A program made the position numbers and the translations under genes. The notes beneath the pieces were generated by a model. It saw nothing but the letters and a program-made list of their open reading frames with translations. It made no database searches and was not told the origin of the DNA. Source: JAWVFM01 sp963823245 (GTDB lineage: Bacteria; Actinomycetota; Thermoleophilia; Solirubrobacterales; 70-9). Taken from it: a DNA stretch of 64,000 nucleotides. The stretch is from NCBI GenBank assembly GCA_963823245.1, contig CAWGKQ010000010.1, positions 372,001 to 436,000 of the forward strand. The letters are read 5' to 3'. This document shows positions 19,070-27,820 of this stretch, piece after piece; within the stretch, counting starts at the first letter, position 1, and every line of letters starts with the position of its first letter.

Positions 19070-19557
19070 CGTCCTTGACGGCACCGCCAGCGGCGGCGGC
19101 AAGGACGAGATCACGGGCTTCATCGGCAACGACGTGGTGATCGGCGACAGCTACGCCCAGCAGGGGACGGCCGAGGGCGGCAAGAGCGACAAGGTCGAGG
19201 GAGGCAAGGCCGGCAACGACATCGTCATCGGCGACAACGCGGCAACGGACCAGGCCTCGGGTGCCGGCGGCGACGATGTCAACGGCCTCAAGGGAAACGA
19301 CCTTCTGGTCGGCGACAACATGCCCTCGCCGGCGGCACGAACGTGAGTGGCGGTGGCGTCGACAAGATCCGCGGAGGTCAGGGCAACGACGACTTCCTGT
19401 GGAGTTCGGCAACGACCGCTGCATCGGCGGGTCCGGCAACGACAACGACCTCTCGAAGCCGCAGTGCCCACGCGGGTCCGGCATCGAGTCGTCGAAGGCG
19501 GGGGTGCCGGTGAGCCGCGTCGTCGACGCGCTACGGCCGTTCTCGCTGTTCCCCTAG
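19070..19557 (+). pseudogene. Remnant of a hemolysin-type calcium-binding repeat protein
   Basis: Glycine/aspartate-rich nonapeptide-like repeats are visible: IGNDVVIGDSYAQ, KAGNDIVIGDN, LKGNDLLVGDN, GGQGNDDFL, FGNDRCIGGSGNDND, ending SRVVDALRPFSLFP. The repeats change frame near 19335 and 19400. No signal peptide or N-terminal domain is present: the frame before 19070 holds only an 18-codon start-to-stop stretch. It therefore looks like the C-terminal end of a larger RTX-type exoprotein left between two operons, or a gene whose 5' part was lost. Low-complexity repeats can be misassembled, so loss by assembly is also possible. Confidence 0.6.
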
Positions 19558-19561
19558 GCGT

Positions 19562-20728
19562 CTACCTGCCCAGGAGCCGGCCGATCGCCATGCGCGCCCG
19601 GCGTAGCGGGGGACGCCTGCGCTCCGGCTTGGCGTCACGGGGTCGGTCGAGTTTGCGGCGCAGGCGCTTCACCTCCGCACGGGCCTCGTCGTGGCGGATC
19701 ATCAGCATGCGCTCCGTCCTCGAGAGGACGTGCATCGCGTCGAGTTCGAGCTCCGCCTGCTCGGCGGCCGCCTCCTCGGTGCTCGGCGCCGTGGGCCTCG
19801 GCGCCACCTCGCCCCCGAGCGGATCGCCCACGCCGGCCATGAAGTCCCGCAGCCGCTCGTCGCGGACGAGGCGGCCCTCGGCGATCCCGGCGTCGACGGC
19901 GGCGTCGTCGGTAACGAGCTCGGAGTAGAGCTCCTCTATCCCCCCGCTCTCGTATGCGTCGCGCAGGCGGCCGCGCATCCCGCCACCGGCCGAGACCGGG
20001 TCGTTCAGCATCGCCTCGACCTTGCGCCGATACTGATCGAGCGAGCGCAGGGGGAGGTGGAAGATCCGCAGCGGCCAGCGCGGGTACCAGACGAGCCGGT
20101 CCTCGACTTCGTCTCCGCCCTCGGGCCGGACGGTGCGCAGAACGGGCCGGCCGGGAGTCCGCAGCCGCTGCCACGCGTCCTCCGCGTCGCGGCCGGCGGT
20201 GACGGCGTGCTGACCGCGGTGCAGCACCATCACGTCCGGCAGCGCACGGTGGGCGATCTTCGGCCGCAGCATCGAGCGGGCCTCCCGGTATATGAGGCGG
20301 TCGAAGAAGGTCCCGGCGCCGTCCGGCCGGGCGACGAACTCGACCCGCGGGCCGAGCACGACGCCGTACTCGGGAGGCACCGAGGCGAGCGCCTCCCGGA
20401 TCGTGCCCTCGAGCGGCCACCAGAACTCGTCGGCGTCCCCGTGGACGACCCAGTCGGCGTCGTGATCGGTGGCCGCCAGGCGGGCCATCCGCGTGACCCA
20501 CTCGTGCCCGCGCTCGCGCAGCTCCGGGCTCGGCTCGACGATCACGCGCGCGAGGCCGGCCGCGACCCAGCGCTCGAGGATCTCCGGCGTGCGGTCGGTC
20601 GACGCGTTGTCGGTGACGATGAAGAAGTCGACCCCCTGCGCGCGGTGGTAGCGCAGCACCGACTCGATCACGTCCTCCTCGTCGCGGACCTTGAGCGCCA
20701 TCACGACGCGGGGCGAGCCTCCGGGCAT
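19562..20728 (-). CDS. Glycosyltransferase family 2-like protein
   Basis: 388 residues, intact, GT-A fold. It starts with PRVVMALKVRDEEDVIESVL and FFIVTDNASTDRTPEIL; the metal-binding Asp motif is VVHGDADEFWWP, typical of the Glyco_tranf_2_4 group. The C-terminal ~90 residues are charged and helical (ERMLMIRHDEARAEVKRLRRKLD), probably a coiled coil, ending in a basic tail. It is the last gene of a three-gene minus-strand unit with a sulfotransferase and a GT4. A TATCCT hexamer lies 9 nt upstream of the ATG, so it may also have its own promoter. Confidence 0.85.
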   Translation of the reverse strand: MPGGSPRVVMALKVRDEEDVIESVLRYHRAQGVDFFIVTDNASTDRTPEILERWVAAGLARVIVEPSPELRERGHEWVTRMARLAATDHDADWVVHGDADEFWWPLEGTIREALASVPPEYGVVLGPRVEFVARPDGAGTFFDRLIYREARSMLRPKIAHRALPDVMVLHRGQHAVTAGRDAEDAWQRLRTPGRPVLRTVRPEGGDEVEDRLVWYPRWPLRIFHLPLRSLDQYRRKVEAMLNDPVSAGGGMRGRLRDAYESGGIEELYSELVTDDAAVDAGIAEGRLVRDERLRDFMAGVGDPLGGEVAPRPTAPSTEEAAAEQAELELDAMHVLSRTERMLMIRHDEARAEVKRLRRKLDRPRDAKPERRRPPLRRARMAIGRLLGR

Positions 20729-20761
20729 GGGCGGCGCAGGATAGACGCGTGGCTCCGCCGG

Positions 20762-21850
20762 TTAGGCGGAGAGCAAGGCCCGCAGGTCCGCGAGCGTGTT
20801 GTCCCAGGACAGCCGCTCGCGGGCCCGCGCGACGCCCGCGCCGAGCTCAGCCCTGACCCCCGGGTCCGCGATCCGCTCGATCGCGTCGGTCAGGGCCCCG
20901 ACCTCCGGGTCCCACGCCGGAATCCCCGATGGGGCCTCCTCCGCAGCGGGCACCCCGGGCACGAGGATCCCGTTCTCCCCGTCGACGACAACTTCGTTCA
21001 TCGGCGGGTTGTCGTTGGTGATCACGGGCACGCCGAAGGCCGCGGCCTCGTAGAGGTGCAGGCCCAGGCCCTCCCATCGGCTCGGCGCCAGGAAGGCGTC
21101 GACGCTCGCGAGCAGGCGGTGGTGCGCCTCGGTTGGCATGTCGTCGAAGATCGGCTCGATCCGCGCGTCCTCTCGCACCGCCTTCTGCACCATCTTCTGC
21201 CGCTTTTCGACCTGCGCCTTGAGCAGCAGTCGGAGCTCGTCGCCGCGGGCGGCCTGGAATGCGTCGAGGGTGGGGCGCAACGGCTTTCGCTTCGTCATGT
21301 AGCCGCCGGGAAAGTAGAGGCGGATGGTCCCGTCGCCAGCGCGCTCGCCTCGAAACCGCTCGGCAGCCTCGAGGAGCTCCGGATGAACGCCCCACCGCAC
21401 CCGCGGGGTCTCGAGCCCGAGGTCCGCGTACCGCTTCTGCTCCCCGGCGTGCATCGAGTACACGACGTCGAAAGCCCTCTCGGCGTCCTGCAGCTGCCCG
21501 GGCTCGAACTGCTCCCAGACGAAGCGGCCGATCGTCCGCACGCCCAGCTCCCGGAGCCGCGCGATCTCGTCGAACTGGTAGTTCTGGTCGAAGAGCGCGG
21601 CGTCGAGCTCGTTCTCGCGCGCCCAGCGCTCCATCTCGGAGAGCGGCATGTGATAGTGCGAGGCCTCGGTGACGCCGGGCTGGTCCCAGACGTCCCCGCG
21701 CTCGATCAGCGCGGGCTTGGCGGCGGAGTCCTTCGACGGCCGCGCGAGCACGAAGGTCTCGTGCCCGAGCTCGTCGAGCGCCGAGCGCAGGTGGCGGCCC
21801 ACCACGGCCTGGCCGCGGTTGAACCAGTAGCTCGAGACGCCGATGCGCAA
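20762..21850 (-). CDS. Glycosyltransferase family 4
   Basis: 362-residue GT-B enzyme. It shares long blocks with the N-terminal half of the fusion protein at 10505-12562 (WFNRGQ..V, LRSALDELGHETFVLARP, FDQNYQFDE, GRFVWEQFEPG, APSRWEGLGLHLYEAAAFGVPV), so the two are recent paralogues. Here no sulfotransferase domain follows. It starts 3 nt after the stop of a separate sulfotransferase gene, so the same pair of activities is encoded by adjacent genes instead of a fusion. Donor and acceptor sugars are unknown. Confidence 0.88.
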   Translation of the reverse strand: MRIGVSSYWFNRGQAVVGRHLRSALDELGHETFVLARPSKDSAAKPALIERGDVWDQPGVTEASHYHMPLSEMERWARENELDAALFDQNYQFDEIARLRELGVRTIGRFVWEQFEPGQLQDAERAFDVVYSMHAGEQKRYADLGLETPRVRWGVHPELLEAAERFRGERAGDGTIRLYFPGGYMTKRKPLRPTLDAFQAARGDELRLLLKAQVEKRQKMVQKAVREDARIEPIFDDMPTEAHHRLLASVDAFLAPSRWEGLGLHLYEAAAFGVPVITNDNPPMNEVVVDGENGILVPGVPAAEEAPSGIPAWDPEVGALTDAIERIADPGVRAELGAGVARARERLSWDNTLADLRALLSA

Positions 21851-21853
21851 GGC

Positions 21854-22687
21854 TCAGGCGCTCGCCGACCCCGCGATCGCCCCAGCTGGGGCGATCGGCT
21901 CGACGTCGGCGAAGTTCGGCCACAACGAGAGGTCGATCTCCGGGCAGAGGCCGGCGAGATGCGCGACGTCGTCCCGCATCCGCCGCACGAGCTCGTCGTG
22001 ACGCTCGGCTGAGAGGTCCGGCTTCGTCCCAGGCGGGCGCTTGTGCTGGGAGAGCTTCTCCGGGATCTCGCCGAGCGGGTCGATGCCGAGGAACTCCTGG
22101 GTGCGGCGCATCTCCCCGAGCGGGTCCTGACGGCAGCGCTCGAACTGGAGGATCAGCACCCTCTCGCGGGGATAGAGCTCGAGGACGCCGCGAACCTGGT
22201 CGCAGTAGAGGCCGCGATAGACCGCCTCGGACACGTGCGAGAGCTCGAACGGCTTCCCGGCCTCGTCGGCGAGCATCCGCTCGCGCTGGATGCCCGAGCG
22301 CAGGCGCTCGATGGGGTCCCGGAGCATGATCAGGAGTCGGGCGTCGGGCGCCGCGCGCTGGAGCAGCCGCATCGTCCAGAAGTCGACCATGTAGCGCGGG
22401 GTCCATTCGCCCGTGATCGCGCCGTGCGGGCGCGGGAAGAGAGCGTGGTAGCGCTCGATGAAGTCGTCCGGGGGCTCGGCGTCCCAGAAGCGGTCGAAGT
22501 AATGAAGCTCCTTGCCGGGCTTGGCCACCCGAACCACGCCCGGATGGGAGCGCATCGTCCCGCGATACCACCAGGAGGTCCCGCACCGCTGGGCGCCGAC
22601 CCCGACGAAGTCGGGCGGGCCCGTGCGCCACCCGGGCGGGCATTCGGGCACCTCGAGCTCCTGCATCCAGCGTGGAATCGGGGTCAT
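21854..22687 (-). CDS. Sulfotransferase (NodH/heparan-sulfate-type) (ST5)
   Basis: 277 residues from ATG 22687; upstream in-frame sequence is antisense to another gene and is rejected. PSB loop VGAQRCGTSWWYRGTMRSHP (residues ~29-48), KELHYFD, GEWTPRYM, 3'-phosphate motif LLIMLRDPIERLRSGIQ. This is the Sulfotransfer_1-like subgroup that acts on carbohydrate acceptors. It diverges from ST6 with only 27 nt between the start codons. It heads the sulfotransferase-GT4-GT2 unit. Confidence 0.88.
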   Translation of the reverse strand: MTPIPRWMQELEVPECPPGWRTGPPDFVGVGAQRCGTSWWYRGTMRSHPGVVRVAKPGKELHYFDRFWDAEPPDDFIERYHALFPRPHGAITGEWTPRYMVDFWTMRLLQRAAPDARLLIMLRDPIERLRSGIQRERMLADEAGKPFELSHVSEAVYRGLYCDQVRGVLELYPRERVLILQFERCRQDPLGEMRRTQEFLGIDPLGEIPEKLSQHKRPPGTKPDLSAERHDELVRRMRDDVAHLAGLCPEIDLSLWPNFADVEPIAPAGAIAGSASA

Positions 22688-22702
22688 GCGAAGCTGAAAG
22701 AC

Positions 22703-22708
22703 TAGACA
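22703..22708 (+). promoter_or_regulatory. -10-like hexamer of ST6 in a 27-nt divergent gap
   Basis: TAGACA lies 6 nt before the ATG at 22715. The -35 region would have to lie within the first codons of the divergent gene ST5. Confidence 0.35.
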
Positions 22709-22714
22709 CCGTCC

Positions 22715-23650
22715 ATGGCTCGATTGGCCCGCATTCGGAGCGGTCTCGGCTTCATCGGCGAGCCCGAGCGGCCGCCGGCGCCGTTCGTCGTCGGCGTGCC
22801 CCGGTCGGGCACGACGCTCCTGCGGCTGATGCTGGATGCGCACTCCCAGCTCGCGATCCCTCCCGAGACGCACTTCCTGCCGAAGCTCATCCGGGCCTGC
22901 CAGGAGGAGCTCGACGCCGATCGTGACGGCCGCAAGCGGGCGCTTGAGCTCATGACGGGGCATCGCCGATGGCCCGACTTCGGCCTCGACCCGGCCGACG
23001 TCGAGGCGCGCCTCCAGGGGGAGGGGCTACTCGAGCCCGCCGAGGCCTGCCGCGCCTTCTACGAGGCCTACGCCGCGAAGCACTCGAAGCCGCGCTGGGG
23101 CGAGAAGACCCCGCAGTACGTGAAGACGATGAAGCGCATCGGCGGCGCGCTGCCGGAGGCGCACTTCATCCACCTGATTCGCGACGGGCGCGACGTCGCG
23201 CTGTCGATCCTCGGGGTGAGCTGGGGACCGGACTCGATCGAGGACGCCGCGGTGCAGTGGACCAGCCAGGTGCGACGCGCCCGGCGGAAGGCCCGAAGCC
23301 TCGCCCACTACACCGAGGTGCGCTACGAGGGGCTTGTAGCCGACCCCGAGCCCGTCGTGCGCCGCGTCTGCGAGTTCGCGAAGCTCCCGTTCGAGCCCGA
23401 GATGCTCGACTACCACGAGGGGGCCTCGGAGCGGATGAGCGGCGTGGCACGCGATCTCGAGCTCGGCGGCGAGCGCGCCGGCATCACAGCCGCCGAGCGG
23501 GAGCGCCAGCATGCGCTGGTGACCGAGGCGCCGCAGCGCGAGCGCGCGGGCCGGTGGCGCGAGGACATGGACCCCGCCGACGTCGCCGCGTACGAGCGGA
23601 TCGCCGGGCCGACGCTCGCGGAGCTCGGCTACGAGCTCGTCGAACGCTGA
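22715..23650 (+). CDS. PAPS-dependent sulfotransferase family protein (ST6)
   Basis: 311 residues, intact. It belongs to the ST2-ST4 subgroup: PSB loop VPRSGTTLLRLMLDAHSQL, IPPETHFLPKL, RWGEKTPQYVKTMKRIG, 3'-PB motif FIHLIRDGRDVALSI, HYTEVRYEGLV, tail LAELGYELVER. It is the only member on the plus strand and lies beyond the second glycosyltransferase unit, which suggests the array was once continuous or was seeded by duplication. Confidence 0.9.
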   Translation: MARLARIRSGLGFIGEPERPPAPFVVGVPRSGTTLLRLMLDAHSQLAIPPETHFLPKLIRACQEELDADRDGRKRALELMTGHRRWPDFGLDPADVEARLQGEGLLEPAEACRAFYEAYAAKHSKPRWGEKTPQYVKTMKRIGGALPEAHFIHLIRDGRDVALSILGVSWGPDSIEDAAVQWTSQVRRARRKARSLAHYTEVRYEGLVADPEPVVRRVCEFAKLPFEPEMLDYHEGASERMSGVARDLELGGERAGITAAERERQHALVTEAPQRERAGRWREDMDPADVAAYERIAGPTLAELGYELVER

Positions 23651-23658
23651 GCTTCGAA

Positions 23659-23675
23659 ATACCCCGGCTGGGTAT
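23659..23675. promoter_or_regulatory. CsoR-type operator
   Basis: The inverted repeat ATACCC-CGGCT-GGGTAT matches the known CsoR-family operator pattern of A/T-rich ends around a C-run and G-run. It ends 12 nt before the regulator's GTG and overlaps the TATGCT hexamer (23673-23678), so bound repressor would block transcription of csoR and the P450 downstream. Confidence 0.7.
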
Positions 23676-23687
23676 GCTTCACGAACC

Positions 23688-23990
23688 GTGCCGAGCGCGA
23701 CCGACCAAGCCGGATACGTCTCCGACAAGGAGGCGATCCTTCGCCGCCTCGCCCGTGTGGAGGGCCAGGTTCGCGGCCTTCGGTCGATGGTCGACGACGA
23801 GGCGTACTGCATCGATGTTCTGACGCAGATCGCGGCGGCGACCAAGGCGCTCGACGGGGTGGCCCTGCGCCTCCTCGCCGATCACACGAACCACTGCGTC
23901 CGGGACGCAGTCGAGCGGGGCGGGGACGAGGCCGACGAGAAGGTGAACGAACTGGTCGCCGCGGTCGAGCGCTTCTCGAGGACGCGCTGA
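23688..23990 (+). CDS. Metal-sensing CsoR/FrmR-family repressor
   Basis: 100-residue all-helical DUF156 repressor. The copper-type ligand set is present: Cys41 (DEAYCIDVLTQI), His66 and Cys70 (HTNHC), plus RLARVEGQVRGLRSMV near the N-terminus. This fits CsoR, which releases DNA on binding Cu(I). No copper ATPase or chaperone gene is next to it; a P450 follows instead, so another effector remains possible. The operator at 23659-23675 indicates autoregulation. Confidence 0.88.
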   Translation: MPSATDQAGYVSDKEAILRRLARVEGQVRGLRSMVDDEAYCIDVLTQIAAATKALDGVALRLLADHTNHCVRDAVERGGDEADEKVNELVAAVERFSRTR

Positions 23991-24041
23991 TGGAGCAGGC
24001 GACGGCGCCCCCGATCCCGGCAGCCGGCCGCGGCGGCCGCG

Positions 24042-25334
24042 ATGCCACCGGGGCCGTCGATCCCGGCGCCGATCCAGACCGCCCGCATCCTCCTGCGCCC
24101 GGTGCAGTTCGCCGAGGCCTCCCGCAGGCGCTACGGCGACACCTTCCGCGCCCACTTCCTTCCGGCCGGCGACGTGGTCTTCATCTCCGACCCCGATTCC
24201 CTGAAGAAGCTTTTCTCCGCCGACCGCGTCAACACCATCGCCCCCGGCCGGAACTTCGCGCTCGAGCCCCTCTTGGGCCCGCAGTCCGTGCTCCTGCTCA
24301 CCGGCGACGAGCACCTGCGGCGGCGGAAGCTGATGCTGCCGCCCTTCCACGGCGAGCGGATGCGCGCCTACGAGGACGTGATCGGGCGGGTCAGCGAGCG
24401 CGAGCTCGCCACCTGGCCACTCCGCGATCCGTTCCCCATCCATCCAAGGATGCAGGCGATCACGCTCGAGGTCATCCTGCGAGCCGTCTTCGGCGTTGGC
24501 GAGGAGCGCCACGACGCGCTTCGCGAAAACCTCGTCGGGATCCTCGCCGCCACCCGCTCGCCCTCCGCGATCGGCATGACCATGCGCCGGCTTCGCTGGC
24601 TGCCGCGCTTCAAGCGGACCCGTGGGCTGATCGCCGAGACGGACGACCTTCTGGCCGCCGAGGTCGCCGAGCGGCGCGCCGACCCCCGCCTCGACGAGCG
24701 CGAGGACATCCTCTCGATGCTCGTCGCGGCCCGCTTCGAGGACGGCTCGCGGATGGACGGTCCGGAGCTTCGCGACCAGCTGATGACCCTGCTGCTGGCG
24801 GGCCACGAGACGACGGCAACCGCCCTCGCGTGGACGTTCGAGCTGCTCTACCGCTCGCCCGCGGCATTGGAGCGGGCGACCGCGGACGCCCGCGGCGGCG
24901 ACGGGGCATACCTCGACGCGGTCGCGACCGAGGCCCTCCGCCTGCGGCCGGTGGTGCCGTTCACCGGACGCATGCTGCTGGAGCCCGCTGAGCTCGGCGG
25001 TTACGAGCTCCCCGCCGGCACCACCATTCTCGCGTCGATCTGGCTCGCCCACACCCGGGCGGCGACCTTCCCCGACCCCTACGCCTTCAAGCCCGAGCGG
25101 TTCCTCGACGGCGGTCCCGAAACGTATTCGTGGGTGCCGTTCGGCGGCGGCACCCGGCGCTGCCTCGGCGCCGCGTTCGCCCAGCTCGAGATGCGCGTGG
25201 TGTTGCAGACGGTCCTGCGCCGGACGGTGCTGGGGCCCGCCACGGACCGCCGCGAGAGGGTCGTGCGACGCAACGTCACGCTAGCGCCCGCTCGCGGCAC
25301 CCCATCGGTGCTGCGGGAGCGTCTGGCGGCTTGA
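24042..25334 (+). CDS. Cytochrome P450
   Basis: 430-residue soluble haem monooxygenase. The I-helix motif LLAGHETTATAL has AGHETT at about residues 253-258; the K-helix ExxR is EALRLRP; PERF is in KPERFLDG; the haem loop FGGGTRRCLG places the thiolate ligand at Cys374. ATG 24042 gives a normal N-terminus (MPPGPSIPAPIQ). An ATG at 23990 overlapping the csoR stop (TGATG) is in another frame; if one base is wrong, the gene would start there and be translationally coupled. Redox partners and substrate are not evident. Confidence 0.93.
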   Translation: MPPGPSIPAPIQTARILLRPVQFAEASRRRYGDTFRAHFLPAGDVVFISDPDSLKKLFSADRVNTIAPGRNFALEPLLGPQSVLLLTGDEHLRRRKLMLPPFHGERMRAYEDVIGRVSERELATWPLRDPFPIHPRMQAITLEVILRAVFGVGEERHDALRENLVGILAATRSPSAIGMTMRRLRWLPRFKRTRGLIAETDDLLAAEVAERRADPRLDEREDILSMLVAARFEDGSRMDGPELRDQLMTLLLAGHETTATALAWTFELLYRSPAALERATADARGGDGAYLDAVATEALRLRPVVPFTGRMLLEPAELGGYELPAGTTILASIWLAHTRAATFPDPYAFKPERFLDGGPETYSWVPFGGGTRRCLGAAFAQLEMRVVLQTVLRRTVLGPATDRRERVVRRNVTLAPARGTPSVLRERLAA

Positions 25335-26487
25335 GCGGCGTCGCTGCGCTCGCCGCCGCGCTCGCGATGGCGGCGGGCGGGGGTGGCCTCGCGACCCATC
25401 TCGACGCCTCCGCGCCGCCCGTTCGCGCCGTCACCACAGGTAACCATTCCGAGCTCGTCAAGACCATCGCGATCACCCGCCGGCGCAGGGCCAGGCCGCG
25501 GGTCGCGATGTCGCTCGACCCGCGGACGCTCGGCTCGCTCGCCCCCGGGGAGCAACTGCGACTGAACGGCGAGGTTCAGGTCACCCTGACGTGCTACCGG
25601 CCGGGCCTCCCGCGCTGCATCGGGCACTCCTACTCGTACAGCCCGAAGGTCGAGACGCGCCTCGTCCTCGCCGCCACCCAGGCGGCGACATCGGGTGCCG
25701 CCGCCGTGCCGCTCTCGACCTGGGGCGGCCTCGAGTGCAGCGCCCACAGGCCTGACCGCAACCACCATTGCGTGCTCGTCTACCCCCGCATCACGGCGAA
25801 CATCGGCCGGGCGGCCGAGCTGCCGTGCGCGCTGCACCGCTGCCACGTGAACATGGTGGTCGCGGCCCACAACCGCCACGCCGGGCCCCGTGACAGGCTC
25901 ATCATCGGCACCGATCGGCCCAACGGCACCGTCGAGCAGGACAAGGGCAGGCTGAACGCCATCGAGATCCCGCCGGGCGCTCACCCGGCCATCAAGCGCT
26001 ATCGGGCCACCCGCCGCCGCTCGCGGACGCTGCCCGTGAAGGAGGACGGTGGGCGGCGGGTCGTCTACTCGGTCCGCGTGCCGGGGCTGCGCCGCGGCGA
26101 CGCCATCGCGGTCGAGGCGAAGCAGGTGACGAACATCTCCGCGCTCCCCTACGCGGCCTACGTCTCGGACGAGGTCGTTCTCGCCCGCAGCCCTCTCGCC
26201 GTCGAGCCGGCACGGCCCAGCGTCGCCTCCGAGCGCGGGTACGTCACCGAGGCGAACGGCTTCAACTGCACCCAGGGCCCCAGCCAGTTCCAGACCCCGT
26301 GCACTTCGTCGAAGGCGGGCGCGATCGCGATCAGCGCGACGCCCGCGGCCTCCGCGGCGGGGTCCGCGAGCCCTGTACGCTGAACCTGGTCTCGCGCTCG
26401 AAACCCAAGCACGTGAGCGCGGTCCCCGGCGACGTCGCTCGCATCGGCCCAGGCGGCTTCCTCTCGGTGGTGCGCTACCGGCCCTGA
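25331..26487 (+). CDS. Secreted Cys-rich protein of unknown function, frameshifted near 3' end
   Basis: I do not recognise the family. TTG 25331 overlaps the P450 stop (TTGA) and is followed by a signal-peptide-like stretch (SGVAALAAALAMAAGGGGLATHL). The mature part is rich in paired cysteines (CYRPGLPRC, GLECS...HHCVLVYPR, LPCALHRCH, NGFNCTQGP...TPCTSS), suggesting disulfide-bonded extracellular domains. The frame ends at 26383, but the +2 frame continues with CTLNLVSRSKPKH and GPGGFLSVVRYRP to 26487, so a one-base shift near 26370 is likely. Full length would be about 385 residues. Confidence 0.65.
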
Positions 26488-26493
26488 GGCTCG

Positions 26494-27807
26494 CTAGGGC
26501 GAGTCCCGAAGCGCCTCGAGGCGGGCGAAGAGCGCGGGAAGCTCATCGAGGTAGTCCTCGTAGGAAAGGCGCGCGATCTCCTCGCCGACTCCCTCGGGCG
26601 CGCCCTCGGTGGAGGTGAGCTGCTCGGCCAGGAGCTCCTTGAAGTCAAGGCCCTCGTCGAAGGCGCGCTGGGCGGAGGACTGAACGAGCCGGTAGGCGTC
26701 GTCCCGGGACAGTCCAGCCTCCACGAGCGCGGTCAGGGCCCGCTGGCTCAGCACGGCGCCGTGCGTGAGGTCGAGGTTCGCCCGCATCCGCTCGGCGTCG
26801 ACGGTCATCTCGGCGACGACGCGCCTGGCGACGTTCTGTGCGTAGTCGAGGAGGATCGTCGCGTCGGGAAGCACCACCCGCTCGGCGCCCGAATGGGAGA
26901 TGTCGCGCTCGTGCCACAGCGCGACGTTCTCGAGCCCGACCTGCGCGTACCCCCGCAGCACACGCGCGATCCCGCCAAGCCGCTCGGAGAGGATGGGATT
27001 GCGCTTGTGAGGCATCGCCGAGGAGCCCTTCTGGCCCGCCCCGAAGGGCTCGGTGACCTCGCGGACCTCGGTGCGCTGGAGGTTCCGCACCTCGGTCGCG
27101 AAGCGTTCGAGTCCCGCTCCTGCTAGCGCGATCGCCGACAGCAGCTCGGCGTGGCGGTCGCGCGGCACGACCTGGGTCGAGACGTCCTCGGCGCGCAGCC
27201 CGAGCGCGTCCATGACGCGGCGCTCGATGCCCGGCGGGACCGAGGCGTAGGTGCCGACCGCGCCGGAGAGCTTGCCGACCGCGACTCCGTCGAGGGCGCG
27301 CTCGAGCCGGCGGACGTTCCGCTCGGCCTCGAAGGCGAGGCCCGCGAGCTTGAGGCCGAACGTGGTGGGTTCGGCGTGGATGCCGTGGGTGCGGCCGATG
27401 CTGAGCGTGTCGCGGTGTTCCACGGCCCTGTCGATGAGCGCGTCGCGGTAGGCACGAGCGCCGTCTCCGAGCAGCGCACCGGCCTCCCGCAGCTGGACCG
27501 CGAGCGCCGTGTCGAGCACGTCGGAGGAGGTCAGCCCGTAGTGGATCCAGCGTCCCTCGGCGCCGATCGAGGCCGCGACCACGTCGACGAACGCCGCCAC
27601 GTCGTGGCCGGTCGTCCGCTCCCGCTCGGCGACCGCCTCGACGGTGAAGGCCGCGCGCTCCCGACACGCCTCCGCCGCGCCGGCCGGCACCACCCCCTCG
27701 GCCGCCCACGCGTCGGTCGCCGCGAGCTCGACCTCGAGCCAGGCGGCCATGCGCCGGGCGTCGGTCCAGACGGCGCCCATCTCGGGGCGCGTGTAGCGGC
27801 GAATCAC
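26494..27807 (-). CDS. purB: Adenylosuccinate lyase
   Basis: 437-residue fumarase-superfamily enzyme acting twice in purine synthesis (SAICAR and adenylosuccinate cleavage). The signature loop GSSAMPHKRNPILSER is present; the N-terminal RYTRPEMGAVW, GLTSSDVLDTA and IGRTHGIHAEPTTFG are conserved, with His of TGHD and THG as catalytic candidates. Intact. It lies 13 nt downstream of purE and ends the purD-purE-purB unit. Confidence 0.96.
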   Translation of the reverse strand: MIRRYTRPEMGAVWTDARRMAAWLEVELAATDAWAAEGVVPAGAAEACRERAAFTVEAVAERERTTGHDVAAFVDVVAASIGAEGRWIHYGLTSSDVLDTALAVQLREAGALLGDGARAYRDALIDRAVEHRDTLSIGRTHGIHAEPTTFGLKLAGLAFEAERNVRRLERALDGVAVGKLSGAVGTYASVPPGIERRVMDALGLRAEDVSTQVVPRDRHAELLSAIALAGAGLERFATEVRNLQRTEVREVTEPFGAGQKGSSAMPHKRNPILSERLGGIARVLRGYAQVGLENVALWHERDISHSGAERVVLPDATILLDYAQNVARRVVAEMTVDAERMRANLDLTHGAVLSQRALTALVEAGLSRDDAYRLVQSSAQRAFDEGLDFKELLAEQLTSTEGAPEGVGEEIARLSYEDYLDELPALFARLEALRDSP

Positions 27808-27820
27808 GCTCGGCCCGCCG

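Noticed and set aside
19691..22012. 773-codon open frame across three minus-strand genes
   Set aside because: It spans two glycosyltransferases and a sulfotransferase with clear motifs on the other strand; no recognisable protein.
22688..22963. Upstream extension of ST5
   Set aside because: It is antisense to ST6; ATG 22687 places the PSB loop at the normal position.
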